Of a DNA stretch of 50,008 nt, positions 1-10,611 are shown in pieces. The notes under the pieces are model-generated. The model made no database searches, was not told the DNA's origin, and was given only the letters and a program-made list of their open reading frames with translations. The position numbers were made by a program, and so were the translations under genes. Source of the stretch: Lachnospiraceae bacterium. GTDB lineage: Bacteria; Bacillota; Clostridia; Lachnospirales; Lachnospiraceae. Numbering within the stretch: the stretch's first letter is position 1; every line of letters begins with the position of its first letter. The DNA is taken from contig JAILNN010000122.1 of NCBI GenBank assembly GCA_024691565.1, positions 1-50,008 of the forward strand, in the 5' to 3' direction.

Positions 1-1250
1 TCATTTAATGCATCAAGTGTAGACTGAGAACCATTTGTATATCCGCCCTGTGTAACATAATTTACAAGTCTAACAGTATTAACTCCCCACTCATCTCTAA
101 GTGAATGGAAAGAACCTTCGTTTACATATGGACCCATCTCATTCCAATGCATTCCATGAGTGCTGGCTCCTCTAAGTGCAACTCTATTACCATCTTCACC
201 AACAAGAACAGGCGCTGTATATGCATCAAGTTTAGCAAGCTTAAGCGCTCCATGTTTTCCAACTGGAGTTTCAGAATCAGCCAAATTTTTAGTCTCACCT
301 GTGAGTGTATACTTTAATCCTGATGAACCAGAAGATGCACAATTAATATTAGTTACATAAGGATCACCTGTAACCTGATTTCCATTAGGTGTAAATCCAA
401 ACTTCATATCAGAACTTCCAACGGTTGTATTTGCTGGAATAGCTGTTGAATAATAAATTAAAACTCCACCTTTTTCACTATCATATGAAGCCTTAACTTT
501 ATTCTTATATGTTACATTAACCTGACCAGATGTTGGAAGAACAATTTCAACTCCTGTTACTTCTGAAGAAGATGCATTAGTTATATAAACTTCATATTCA
601 ACGTAATATTCATTACTTCCAGATCCTTTTTTTAACTCACATGTAACATCAGTTACATCAGAAGATCCACTTGATGATGAAGAACTTGAGCTTGAACTAG
701 AACTTGAGCTAAGCTCATAATTAATCTCAGCTGAATTAATAGTATAATTAATACTTACACCATCAGTGCTTCCTGCAAATCTAATACCAAGTCTTGAGAA
801 AGATGTGAAACTATTTAAATCCATTGAAAGTGAATAATTACCACCAGAAGAGACATAACCATCAGCACCTTTTTCATGCCAATCATACGCGGCATCCATT
901 CCATAAATCAAAAGATTTGCATCGCCACCTGAAATACTATTTACAGTAATATCCACATCAAAAGTTAAACTACTAAACTTTCCAATATTACTAGTAACTA
1001 CTGAAGGAATTGTGTTAAATTCCTTATCCAAAATATAGTCATTGCCATATTCATTTTTAGTTAAGGAACCACTTTCAGTCACTGCACCATTTCCAAGCAT
1101 ATCAATGCTTGATGAAGCTGCTACTACCTTTTTCACATTTGAAAAATTGAAGAAATTACCAAATGAATACCCTAGAATCATTGAAAAAACCAATACAAAA
1201 GATAAACAACTTCTTAAAACCCTTTTTTTGCTACACAACAAGTTAGCCAT
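1..1250 (-). CDS. Secreted GH5-family endoglucanase, N-terminal part (signal peptide, N-terminal beta-rich module, poly-Ser linker, CBM2-like module, start of GH5 domain); truncated by window edge
   Basis: Open frame from ATG at 1250 to window edge, not in the ORF track because no stop lies in the window. Translation begins MANLLCSKKRVLRSCLSFVLVFSMILGYSF (signal peptide), then a poly-Ser linker, a module ending IPANTTVGSSDMKFGFTPNG, then ALRGASTHGMHWNEMGPYVNEGSFHSLRDEWGVNTVRLVNYVTQGGY (GH5 cellulase-like). RBS aggagg at about 1255-1260. Confidence 0.85.
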   Translation of the reverse strand, partial: MANLLCSKKRVLRSCLSFVLVFSMILGYSFGNFFNFSNVKKVVAASSSIDMLGNGAVTESGSLTKNEYGNDYILDKEFNTIPSVVTSNIGKFSSLTFDVDITVNSISGGDANLLIYGMDAAYDWHEKGADGYVSSGGNYSLSMDLNSFTSFSRLGIRFAGSTDGVSINYTINSAEINYELSSSSSSSSSSSSSSGSSDVTDVTCELKKGSGSNEYYVEYEVYITNASSSEVTGVEIVLPTSGQVNVTYKNKVKASYDSEKGGVLIYYSTAIPANTTVGSSDMKFGFTPNGNQVTGDPYVTNINCASSGSSGLKYTLTGETKNLADSETPVGKHGALKLAKLDAYTAPVLVGEDGNRVALRGASTHGMHWNEMGPYVNEGSFHSLRDEWGVNTVRLVNYVTQGGYTNGSQSTLDALN

Positions 1251-1281
1251 AATAACCTCCTAAAATTTAATGTATAATCAC

Positions 1282-1367
1282 AAAAAAAGCGGCTCATATT
1301 ACATATTTTTTAAAACAACCCATCACAAAAGACCGATTGTAAAGCATATATGTAAATATGAAACCGC
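1282..1367 (-). promoter_or_regulatory. Long terminator-like hairpin (GCGG..CATATTTACATAT / ATATGTAATATGAGCCGC + T7) in the putative 5' leader of the GH5 gene
   Basis: Arms at 1348-1367 and 1289-1306, with a T7 run (A7 on + strand, 1282-1288) directly after the stem on the minus strand. A second imperfect hairpin (AATCGGTC/GATGGGTT) lies in the loop. Confidence 0.6.
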
Positions 1368-1397
1368 ACATAAAATCAAATTTATTGCTACCCGATA

Positions 1398-1426
1398 ATT
1401 ATATCACAAGGCACCTAAAAGTTAAA
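1398..1426 (-). promoter_or_regulatory. Putative sigma-A promoter for the GH5 gene (TTTAAC-N17-TATAAT)
   Basis: -35 at 1421-1426, -10 at 1398-1403 (read on minus strand), 17-nt spacer. Confidence 0.5.
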
Positions 1427-1490
1427 CAATAATTTATATTTTTTAAACAATTTTAACAAAATCTTAAAATATTTTAACAGTAAGTTTTTT

Positions 1491-3260
1491 TTACGCAAAT
1501 TGACTGTTATATAATTCAGCATATAAGCCATTCTTCTTAAGTAATTCGTCATGATTTCCTTCTTCCTGAATAATACCATGATTTAAAACAAAGATACAAT
1601 CAGCATTCTTAATTGTCGAAAGTCTATGAGCAACAATAAGGGATGTTCTTCCTTCCATAAGCTTATCAAAAGCTTTAACTATCTTTATTTCAGTAAGAGT
1701 ATCAATATTCGAAGTAGCCTCATCAAGAATAAGCACCTTAGGTTTCATAAGCATTACTCTCGCAATACAAAGTAGCTGTTTTTGACCTTGAGAAAGATTT
1801 CCACCACCTTCACTAATCACAGTATCATATCCATTAGGAAGCTTTCTAATAAAAGAATCTGCAAAACAACTTTTGGCCGCTTCTTTGATTTCATCCATGG
1901 TTGCATCTGGTTTACCAAAAGAAATATTTTCTGCAACAGTACCAGTCTGAAGCCAAGTATCCTGAAGAACCATACCTATATTATTTCTAATAAACTCTCT
2001 TTGAACCTTACCAATATCATAATCATCTAAGTATAGACTACCACTATCTATATCATAGAATCTCATAATCAGATTAATGATTGTTGTCTTACCACAGCCT
2101 GTTGGCCCTACAATAGCACATTTATGACCTTTCTTAACTGAGAAATCTGCACCCTTAAGAATCTGTGCACTGTCATTATATTTAAAATAAACCTTTTCTC
2201 CCTTAAGTGTTCCTTGAATATCTGCATCAATAGGAATATCTTCCATAGCCTCAGTACTATCTACACCCTTTGCAAATTCTTCTTCCTCTTCAAATTCCAT
2301 AAATTCAAAAACTCTCGAAGCACAAGCAAGCGCATTTTGAAGTTCAGTAATAACACTTGAAATATCATTAAAAGGCTTTGTATATTGATTTGCATAACTT
2401 AAAAACGCAGAAAGTATACCGACAGTAATATGGCCTCTAATAACAAAAATTACACCTACAATTCCAACAGAAGCATATACAAGGTTATTTACAAATCTAG
2501 TCGCAGGATTTGTAATTGATGAGTAAAATGTAGCCTTAAGTGAATATCCAGAAAGTCTATAATTCACCTCATTAAATCTCTCTATTGCCTTATCTTCATA
2601 AGAATAAGCTTTAACCATTGCTTCATTAGGAATGATTTCATTAATAAGTGCAGTCTGTTCTCCTCTTGTGACAGATTGCTTCGTAAACATATTATATGAC
2701 CTCTTTGCGATAAACGAAGCCACAAAGAATGAAATCGGAGTTAAAACAACAACGACTAATGTGATAATAACATTCTGTCTAAGCATAAAAATCAAAGTTA
2801 AAATAATTGTAAAGAAACTGACAAAAGCCTGAGAGAAACCGAGAAGAAGTCCATCTCCGACCTGATCAACATCTGCAATAATTCTACTAACCAAATCACC
2901 AGAATTTTTACTATCGACAATTCTTAAAGGAAGTGCTTGAATCTTCTTAATCAAATCATTTCTAAGATTCTTTGTAACATGGAAGGTCACATGATTATTG
3001 CAAACACCCATTATCCATTGAGAAACAACTGTAATACAAATAAAAATAATTACCTGCATAAGCATCTTTTTAATACTTACAAAATCAACCTTCCCTACTC
3101 CCACCATATAATCAATAACCTTAGAAACCTGAAGTGGTAAGTAAAGAGCTGTTGACACTCGAATTACGGCCATAATAATCGAAATCGCCATAAAAAAGTT
3201 ATATTTATTTATATACTTTAATAGTTTTTTAACTGTACTTTTCTTCATATAGCTCACCAT
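1491..3260 (-). CDS. ABC transporter, fused permease/ATP-binding protein (multidrug-type, probable heterodimer partner 2)
   Basis: ORF 589 aa; Walker A GPTGCGKTT, signature LSQGQKQ, Walker B VLILDEATS; N-terminal TM region. Confidence 0.92.
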   Translation of the reverse strand: MVSYMKKSTVKKLLKYINKYNFFMAISIIMAVIRVSTALYLPLQVSKVIDYMVGVGKVDFVSIKKMLMQVIIFICITVVSQWIMGVCNNHVTFHVTKNLRNDLIKKIQALPLRIVDSKNSGDLVSRIIADVDQVGDGLLLGFSQAFVSFFTIILTLIFMLRQNVIITLVVVVLTPISFFVASFIAKRSYNMFTKQSVTRGEQTALINEIIPNEAMVKAYSYEDKAIERFNEVNYRLSGYSLKATFYSSITNPATRFVNNLVYASVGIVGVIFVIRGHITVGILSAFLSYANQYTKPFNDISSVITELQNALACASRVFEFMEFEEEEEFAKGVDSTEAMEDIPIDADIQGTLKGEKVYFKYNDSAQILKGADFSVKKGHKCAIVGPTGCGKTTIINLIMRFYDIDSGSLYLDDYDIGKVQREFIRNNIGMVLQDTWLQTGTVAENISFGKPDATMDEIKEAAKSCFADSFIRKLPNGYDTVISEGGGNLSQGQKQLLCIARVMLMKPKVLILDEATSNIDTLTEIKIVKAFDKLMEGRTSLIVAHRLSTIKNADCIFVLNHGIIQEEGNHDELLKKNGLYAELYNSQFA

Positions 3261-3292
3261 TTAATTATATATTCAAACTAGTTTAAAGTTCC

Positions 3293-5032
3293 CTATTGCA
3301 TCTTAATCTGAGACTCATAAATACTCTTATAAACCTCACAATTTTTAAGCAATTCCTCATGTTTTCCTCTGCCAACAATTTGTCCATCATCCATAACCAG
3401 GATTTCATCACAATCACTCACCGTAGAAACTCTTTGTGAAACAATAATTGTAAGAGGGTCAAATGTAAGCTCTTTTATAGCTCTTCTAACACTTAAATCT
3501 GTCTTAAAATCAAGTGCACTAAAACTATCATCAAATATTAAAATTTCAGGTTCCTTAATCAAACCTCTAGCAATTGCAATTCTTTGCTTTTGTCCACCTG
3601 AAAGGTTTTTAGCTCCCTCAGAAATTTTATAATCAATTCCATTTTGCTTTTGCATAACAAAATCATAGCTTTGAGATGCTTTCAATGCATAAATTATATC
3701 ATCCTCTGTTGCATCTGGTTTTGAAACACATAAATTTTCTCTAATAGTACCAGAAAGCAAAACTGACTTTTGTAAAACTGGAGACATCAACTTTCTGAGT
3801 TCCGAAATATCATATTCTTTTACATTTTTATTTTTATAAATAATCTCACCATCTGTCGCATCATAAAATCTTGGAATCAAATTAACAAGAGTACTCTTTC
3901 CACTACCCGTACTACCGATAACGCCAATGGTCTGACCTTTATAAAGCTTAAGATTTATATTTTCAAGAGAAGGTTCTTTCGCACTCTTATATTTAAAAGT
4001 CACATCATTAAATTCAACAAGCGGTTCCTTATAGTCAAAATCTCCATTTGACGCCTTAACCTTGTTATCTTCATCTTCAGGATAAAACTCAGGAACAACA
4101 TCAAAGACTGCCTGAATTCTTTCACCACAAGAAATCGCCTTTGTACTAAGAATAATTGTATCAGCTAATTTAATTAACTCAGTCAAAATCTGAGTCATAT
4201 AATTGATAAGAGCAATGATTGCACCCGCATGTAAAAGACCAATATTTAATTGCTTTGCAGCAACCCAAATCACAAGAACAAGAGTTAAATTTAGAATCAG
4301 ATAAGTTAATGGATTCATTAATGACGAAATTCGTCCAGTATGAATCTGCAACCTAGATAACTTATCATTATTACCAACAAATTTTTCAATCTCATCATCT
4401 TGTCTATTAAAAGCTCTAATTACTCTAATACCCGAAAGATTCTCCTCAGAATTAAGAGTAACTTCATCTAGAGATGACTGAATCTTTTTATATAACGGCA
4501 TTGTAATAAGCATGATTGAAAAAATAACAATAGCTAAAAGAACAATCATTCCACTAAATAAAAATCCTTCTTTAATACTAATCGTATACGAAAGAATTAC
4601 AGCTCCTGCAACAATAAACGGAGAACGCAAAAAAAGCCTCAATGCCATATTGGTACCAGATTGAAGCTGATTTATATCACTAGTCATCCTCGTTAAAAGT
4701 GTAGATGAACCAAGTGAATTAATTTGAGAAACAGAGAGTTTTTGAATATGCTTAAATAAACTCTCTCTAATATTTGAAACAAAACCAATCGCAGCCTTAG
4801 CAGCAAAATACTGGGCTGTAATTGAACAAGTTAAACCAACAAGAGCAAGAACAAAAAGAATAATTCCCATCTTAATAATAATTGAATTATTATCACCCAG
4901 AACACCCTCATCAATCATCTTCGCCATAACAAGCGGAACAATCAAATCAAAGCACGCTTCTAAAAGTTTAAATAAAGGTCCTAGAATACATTCTTTTTTA
5001 TATTCTTTTATGTAAACCAATAATTTTTTCAT
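3293..5032 (-). CDS. ABC transporter, fused permease/ATP-binding protein (multidrug-type, probable heterodimer partner 1)
   Basis: ORF 579 aa; Walker A GSTGSGKST, LSGGQKQR; Walker B ILIFDDSFSALD, where the usual catalytic Glu is replaced by Asp (degenerate site typical of heterodimers). Confidence 0.92.
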   Translation of the reverse strand: MKKLLVYIKEYKKECILGPLFKLLEACFDLIVPLVMAKMIDEGVLGDNNSIIIKMGIILFVLALVGLTCSITAQYFAAKAAIGFVSNIRESLFKHIQKLSVSQINSLGSSTLLTRMTSDINQLQSGTNMALRLFLRSPFIVAGAVILSYTISIKEGFLFSGMIVLLAIVIFSIMLITMPLYKKIQSSLDEVTLNSEENLSGIRVIRAFNRQDDEIEKFVGNNDKLSRLQIHTGRISSLMNPLTYLILNLTLVLVIWVAAKQLNIGLLHAGAIIALINYMTQILTELIKLADTIILSTKAISCGERIQAVFDVVPEFYPEDEDNKVKASNGDFDYKEPLVEFNDVTFKYKSAKEPSLENINLKLYKGQTIGVIGSTGSGKSTLVNLIPRFYDATDGEIIYKNKNVKEYDISELRKLMSPVLQKSVLLSGTIRENLCVSKPDATEDDIIYALKASQSYDFVMQKQNGIDYKISEGAKNLSGGQKQRIAIARGLIKEPEILIFDDSFSALDFKTDLSVRRAIKELTFDPLTIIVSQRVSTVSDCDEILVMDDGQIVGRGKHEELLKNCEVYKSIYESQIKMQ

Positions 5033-5071
5033 AATAAAATCCTTAGTAAAATCTAGCCAAAGTAAGTCAAT

Positions 5072-6202
5072 TTATTTACCCATAAAAGAGTAAAATCTCG
5101 TCTGCATCATACCATTATAAATCTTACGATTTTTATTTGCCTTTCTACCAATATACCTTTCAGCATCTTCAAAACCTGTAATCATAAACATAGACCAATC
5201 ATCAAGATTTGAAAAGACAGTTCCAAGTTCGCGGTAGAGCGCAGGCATATTCTTCTTCTCATCTAATCTCTCACCATATGGAGGATTCGTAATAATAAAC
5301 CCTCTTCTTTTTCTATGGCTTAAATCAGAAACTGCTCTTCTTTGAAGATGAATCTTATCAAATACACCAGCTTCCTTCGCATTATAAATAGCTGCTTCTA
5401 TTGCATCACCATCAATATCATATCCCTGAATGTCCATCTCAACATCTTCATCAAGCAAATCATTTGCTTCATCAATGGCATCATACCAATATTTTCTAGC
5501 AACGATATTATCCCAGTTTTCAGCAGTAAATTCTCTATTCATACCAGGTGCCATATTCATGCCAATCATAGCAGCCTCAATAGGAAAAGTACCACTACCA
5601 CAAAATGGATCAACTAAGATTCTATCCTTCTTCCAAGGAGTAAGCATAATAAGCGCAGCAGCAAGAGTTTCAGTAACAGGTGCCTTAACAGTCCTTGTTC
5701 TATAACCCCTTTTATGAAGCGAATCTCCAGATGTATCAAGACCAACAGAAACAATATCATTCATAATGATAACTCTAACCGGATAATCCTCACCATCTTC
5801 ATCAAAGTAAGAAATACCATACTTTGACGAAAGTCTCTTAACCATAGCCTTCTTCATAATCGACTGAATATCTCTAGGGCTATGATTCTTACTCTTAACT
5901 GTTGTCACCTTTTTAACCCAAAATCTACCATTTTTAGGTATATAGTTTTCCCAAGGTATATTAAAGGTACCATCAAAAAGCTCATCAAAATTTTCAGCCT
6001 TAAATTCGCCAACCTTTAGTAATATTCTCTCAGTTGTTCTAAGAAAAATATTAGCTCTAACCAAGGCATCTAGACCACCCTTAAAGGTAACTTTTCCATT
6101 GTCAACATTTGTGATTTCATATCCAAGATTTGAAACTTCTCTCTTAAGAACTGCCTCAAGTCCAAAATGACATGGGGCAATATATTCAAATTCTGTACTC
6201 AT
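5072..6202 (-). CDS. THUMP-domain class I RNA methyltransferase (RlmL/YpsC-like)
   Basis: ORF 376 aa; N-terminal THUMP-like region, DPFCGSGTFPIEAA SAM motif and TNPPYGERL catalytic motif. Confidence 0.9.
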   Translation of the reverse strand: MSTEFEYIAPCHFGLEAVLKREVSNLGYEITNVDNGKVTFKGGLDALVRANIFLRTTERILLKVGEFKAENFDELFDGTFNIPWENYIPKNGRFWVKKVTTVKSKNHSPRDIQSIMKKAMVKRLSSKYGISYFDEDGEDYPVRVIIMNDIVSVGLDTSGDSLHKRGYRTRTVKAPVTETLAAALIMLTPWKKDRILVDPFCGSGTFPIEAAMIGMNMAPGMNREFTAENWDNIVARKYWYDAIDEANDLLDEDVEMDIQGYDIDGDAIEAAIYNAKEAGVFDKIHLQRRAVSDLSHRKRRGFIITNPPYGERLDEKKNMPALYRELGTVFSNLDDWSMFMITGFEDAERYIGRKANKNRKIYNGMMQTRFYSFMGK

Positions 6203-7581
6203 ATTAATTTATATAACTCCTTGATGTTGGAAATCCCAACCAACTCTAAATTTCCTAATTCTGCTTTCTTTATATTTAAACTTGCCATGTTTACAGCAGG
6301 TAGAATACAAGTCTCAAAGCCTAATCTAGCCGCCTCAAGAACTCGTTGTTCTGCATTATTTACAGCTCTTACTTCTCCAGCAAGACCCACCTCACCAAAG
6401 CAAATAGTTTTTTCATTAACATTAGAATCCTTACAACTAGAAATAATCGCAGCAATAATCGCAACATCCATAGCTGGTTCATTAATTCTAAGACCACCAG
6501 CAACATTGATATAGGCATCATATTCGCTCATATGAAGACCAATTCTCTTTTCAATTACTGCTAACAAAAGATTAATTCTATTAAAATCAATTCCCGTTGA
6601 TGTTCTTCTAGGGAGATTAAAGGAAGTATGACAAACCAGAGCCTGCACCTCAATTAAAATAGGTCTTGTTCCCTCAATAGCACAAGAAACAACGGAACCC
6701 GAAGCATTCTCAGGTCTTCCATTTAACATATATTCAGAAGGATTTTTAACCTCATGAAGGCCATCTCCCTGCATCTCAAAAACACCAATTTCATTAGTAG
6801 AACCAAATCTATTTTTGACCGCTCTAAGAAATCTATATGATGCACCTCTTTCAGATTCAAAATATAGAACAGTATCAACCATATGTTCAAGAACTCTAGG
6901 ACCAGCCACTACACCTTCCTTAGTGACATGACCAACAATAAAAATTGTAACCGGAAGAGTTTTTGCAAGACGCATGAAAACACCTGTAGCTTCTCTAATC
7001 TGAGAAACAGAACCTGGCGCCTGTCCAAGTTCAGTGCTTAACATCGTTTGAATAGAATCGATAACAACAACATCTGGTTTAATATCAGTAATACGCTCAA
7101 CTACTCTTTCTAAATCAGTCTCACTGTAAACCAGCATTTCATTATTAAAAGCCGGCAATCTGTCGGCTCTCATTTTAATCTGTTTAGCAGACTCCTCTCC
7201 TGAAACATAGAGCACAGACCTTTTGTCTATGCAAAGATTTCTACACATTTGAAGAAGAAGTGTGGATTTACCAATACCAGGATCACCACCGACAAGTACC
7301 ATGGAGCCGGTAACTATGCCGCCTCCAAGTACCCTGTCGAATTCTTCAATATTTGTTAGAGTCCTTTTATGATTATCGATATTAACTTCTGATAGTTTAA
7401 TCGGTTTATTATCCACAACTCCTAAAGGAAGTGGATTTACCTTAAGATTTTTATTAGATGTAACCTTTTCCTCGACAAATGAATCCCAAGCCTTACAACC
7501 AGGACATTGTCCCAGCCATTTTGCTGATTCATATCCACATTCTTTACAGAAAAAAACTGTTTTCTTTCCTGCTTTAGCCAT
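6199..7581 (-). CDS. radA: DNA repair protein RadA
   Basis: ORF 460 aa; N-terminal zinc finger CKECGYESAKWLGQCPGC, Walker A GGDPGIGKSTLLLQ, KNRFGSTNEIGVFEM motif. Confidence 0.96.
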   Translation of the reverse strand: MAKAGKKTVFFCKECGYESAKWLGQCPGCKAWDSFVEEKVTSNKNLKVNPLPLGVVDNKPIKLSEVNIDNHKRTLTNIEEFDRVLGGGIVTGSMVLVGGDPGIGKSTLLLQMCRNLCIDKRSVLYVSGEESAKQIKMRADRLPAFNNEMLVYSETDLERVVERITDIKPDVVVIDSIQTMLSTELGQAPGSVSQIREATGVFMRLAKTLPVTIFIVGHVTKEGVVAGPRVLEHMVDTVLYFESERGASYRFLRAVKNRFGSTNEIGVFEMQGDGLHEVKNPSEYMLNGRPENASGSVVSCAIEGTRPILIEVQALVCHTSFNLPRRTSTGIDFNRINLLLAVIEKRIGLHMSEYDAYINVAGGLRINEPAMDVAIIAAIISSCKDSNVNEKTICFGEVGLAGEVRAVNNAEQRVLEAARLGFETCILPAVNMASLNIKKAELGNLELVGISNIKELYKLI

Positions 7582-7625
7582 TATTTACTCCAATTCAAAT
7601 AAAATCCATACTAAAATCTAGATAA

Positions 7626-8039
7626 TCAAACTTTTTCAATTTTAATCTTTGAAACACTATCCTTTTCCAACAAAAGACTAAGAATTAACTTTCCACCAAG
7701 ATTTGTTTTTTCAACACTTCCATCATTGTCATTAATGAAAACCTTATACTCTGTCTCTGGTTCAAGTTCAAGAGTAACTGAAGAATCCTTTAATCCTTCA
7801 ACATTGAACTCAATCATTTTCTCATCAGCTTTAAAGGTTGTAACAACTGTTCCAGGAACTGATTCGTAAACAAACAATCCATTTCTTTCAAGTTTAGTAA
7901 TGTCTTTAAATGTCTTTACCTTATAAAGATCTCCATCATGTTCGAAATCAGACACCTTCTTTTTCTCAGGTAAATCAAAGTTACCAAAACTCAAACTTCC
8001 ATCTGCCTCATTGCGAATTAATTCTTCTACTACAGCCAT
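7626..8039 (-). CDS. Conserved uncharacterised small protein between clpC and radA (resembles clostridial proteins labelled 'endosialidase')
   Basis: ORF 7626..8054; RBS placement (aggctt upstream of cat at 8037-8039) favours start MAVVEELIRNEADGSLSFGNF. Confidence 0.7.
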   Translation of the reverse strand: MAVVEELIRNEADGSLSFGNFDLPEKKKVSDFEHDGDLYKVKTFKDITKLERNGLFVYESVPGTVVTTFKADEKMIEFNVEGLKDSSVTLELEPETEYKVFINDNDGSVEKTNLGGKLILSLLLEKDSVSKIKIEKV

Positions 8040-8130
8040 TTTAAGCCTCCTCATAAATATTAATATTTAGTTAAAAATACCCTATCTAAAGAATAACATA
8101 AAACCATTTTTAAATCTACAACATATTTAA

Positions 8131-10584
8131 TCATTTTACTTCAAAATGAATTTTATCTTCTTCAGCATAGACAACAACAGTATTGCCAACTTTTACATTT
8201 TCATCAACGATTTGTTCTGCAAGAGCATCCTCAATATTAGTCTGAATTGCTCTCTTAACAGGACGAGCTCCATAAACCTTGTCAAATCCAACCTTAGAAA
8301 GGAATTCAACAGCTGAATCCTTAAATTCAAGTTCAATCTGAAGCTGATCCTTTGCTCTATCGCCAAGTTCTTTAAGTAAAAGCTTAACAATCTCACAAAT
8401 ATTATCCTTTGTGAGCATATGGAACACAATAATCTCATCAATTCTATTGATAAATTCAGGTTTAAAGATTCTCTTAACCTCTTCAAGAACCGATGTCTTC
8501 ATCTTTTCATAATCCGCCTCTGCAGAGTCTGTCACACCAAAACCTAAGTGCTTAGGTTCAACAATTCTTTGTGCACCAGCGTTTGACGTCATAATAATAA
8601 TTGTATTCTTAAAGCTAACTCTTCTACCCTGCGCATCAGTAATATGTCCCTCATCTAAAATCTGTAAGAGGATATTAAACACATCAGGATGAGCCTTCTC
8701 AATTTCATCGAAAAGCACAACTGAATAAGGATGTCTTCTAACCTTTTCAGAAAGTTGTCCACCATCATCATAGCCAACATATCCAGGAGGAGAACCAATC
8801 ATCTTAGAAACACTATGTTTCTCCATATATTCAGACATATCAACTCTAATAATATCACTACTCTTTCCAAACACAGCATCCGCAAGTGTCTTAGAAAGTT
8901 CAGTCTTACCAACACCAGTAGGTCCTAAGAAAAGGAAGGAACCAATCGGTCTATTAGGATCCTTAAGGCCTGTTCTTCCACGTCTAACCGCCCTAGCAAC
9001 AGCGCTAACTGCTTCTTCCTGACCAATAACACGATTATGAAGAGCCTCTTCAAGATTCTTAAGCCTCTTAGTCTCCTCTGTCTGAATCTTCTGGACAGGA
9101 ATCTTAGTCCAATCAGAAACAACATCAGCAATCGCTTCCTCAGTGACAACTAACTTCTCAGCCTTTTCGCTTTCACCAAGTCTATCTTCCTTGATTTTAT
9201 CTATCTTTTTCTCAATTTCTCTTTGTTTATTCTTAATTTCAGAAGCAAGTGTAAACTCTTCCTTCAAAATTGCAGCTTCCTTTTGCTCCTCTAAAAGAAC
9301 ATTTTCCTCTTCTAATTCTCTAAGTTCAGGAGAAGGTAAATGTCTTTTCATTCCAACTCTTGCACATGCCTCATCAACAGCATCAATTGCCTTATCAGGT
9401 AAAAATCTATCACTAACAAATCTAGAAGTCATGTTTGCTGCAGCATAAAGCGCATCATCCGTAATTTGAACCTTATGATGTTTCTCATAAGCAGGAGCAA
9501 CTCCCTTTAACATATCAAAGGTCAACTCAACAGAAGGCTCTTCAACTACTACAGCCTGAAATCTTCTTTCAAGAGCAGCATCCTTTTCAATTCTCTTTCG
9601 ATATTCCTCAGTTGTTGTAGCACCAATAAGTCTAATCTCTCCTCTAGCAAGACTTGGTTTTAAAATATTAGCAGCATCGGTAGAACCTTCAGAACCACCA
9701 GCTCCAATTACTGTATGAATCTCATCAATGAAAAGAATGATATTTCCAGCACTCTTAGCTTCATTTAAAGATCTCTTAAGTCTCTCCTCAAAATCACCTC
9801 TATACTTAGAACCAGCAACCATTCCAGCAACATCCAAGGTAATAATTCTCTTACCAAGCATATGATCCGGAACCTCTTCATTAACAATATTAATTGCAAG
9901 TCCTTCAACAACGGCAGTTTTACCTACACCAGGTTCTCCAATAAGACATGGATTATTCTTAGTTCTTCTACTTAAAACCTGAATAAGCCTTCTGGTTTCA
10001 GAATCTCTACCAATTACCTTATCAAGTCTGCCTTCTCTAGCTTCCTCAGTTAAATCTGTTCCAAATGAATCTAACATTGGAGTAGATGACTTCTTCTTTT
10101 GATTTTTAGTCATCAAATAATCATTTTTAGCAACAGTAGAATCCTGTCCGCTCGCAGTCAAAAGCTCAATATAAAGCTTTTGAATATTGATATTCAAGGT
10201 ATTCAAAATTCTAACGGCAATACAATCAGTTTCAGATAAAATAGCAAGTAAAATATGTTCTGTACCTGCTTTTTCAATATTATATTTCTTAGCAAATTCA
10301 ACCGCCTTATCTAAAACCTTATTAGCTCTTGGAGTATATATACCCTTCTCTACAACGGCAACTCCACCGTCATCAGAGCTCATAACATCCTTAACAACAT
10401 CCATTACCGCCTGCGCTTCAACTTCATTTTCCTTTAAGACTCTTGAAGCAACACCATTTGTTTCACAAAGTGAAATCAACAAGTGTTCAGTGCCGACAAA
10501 TGAATGTCCGAGGGATTTTGCAATCTTCTCAGCTTTTTTAACAACTGATATTGCACTTCTTGTATAGTCCTCTCTAAGGTTCAT
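8131..10584 (-). CDS. clpC: ATP-dependent Clp protease ATP-binding subunit ClpC
   Basis: ORF 819 aa; two Clp-N repeats, two AAA+ domains ([26 protein letters not shown]), UVR-like linker. Start ATG at 10584 ([11 protein letters not shown]) preferred. Confidence 0.96.
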   Translation of the reverse strand: MNLREDYTRSAISVVKKAEKIAKSLGHSFVGTEHLLISLCETNGVASRVLKENEVEAQAVMDVVKDVMSSDDGGVAVVEKGIYTPRANKVLDKAVEFAKKYNIEKAGTEHILLAILSETDCIAVRILNTLNINIQKLYIELLTASGQDSTVAKNDYLMTKNQKKKSSTPMLDSFGTDLTEEAREGRLDKVIGRDSETRRLIQVLSRRTKNNPCLIGEPGVGKTAVVEGLAINIVNEEVPDHMLGKRIITLDVAGMVAGSKYRGDFEERLKRSLNEAKSAGNIILFIDEIHTVIGAGGSEGSTDAANILKPSLARGEIRLIGATTTEEYRKRIEKDAALERRFQAVVVEEPSVELTFDMLKGVAPAYEKHHKVQITDDALYAAANMTSRFVSDRFLPDKAIDAVDEACARVGMKRHLPSPELRELEEENVLLEEQKEAAILKEEFTLASEIKNKQREIEKKIDKIKEDRLGESEKAEKLVVTEEAIADVVSDWTKIPVQKIQTEETKRLKNLEEALHNRVIGQEEAVSAVARAVRRGRTGLKDPNRPIGSFLFLGPTGVGKTELSKTLADAVFGKSSDIIRVDMSEYMEKHSVSKMIGSPPGYVGYDDGGQLSEKVRRHPYSVVLFDEIEKAHPDVFNILLQILDEGHITDAQGRRVSFKNTIIIMTSNAGAQRIVEPKHLGFGVTDSAEADYEKMKTSVLEEVKRIFKPEFINRIDEIIVFHMLTKDNICEIVKLLLKELGDRAKDQLQIELEFKDSAVEFLSKVGFDKVYGARPVKRAIQTNIEDALAEQIVDENVKVGNTVVVYAEEDKIHFEVK

Positions 10585-10611
10585 AAACAACTCTTTCCTT
10601 TCCTCTAAAAT

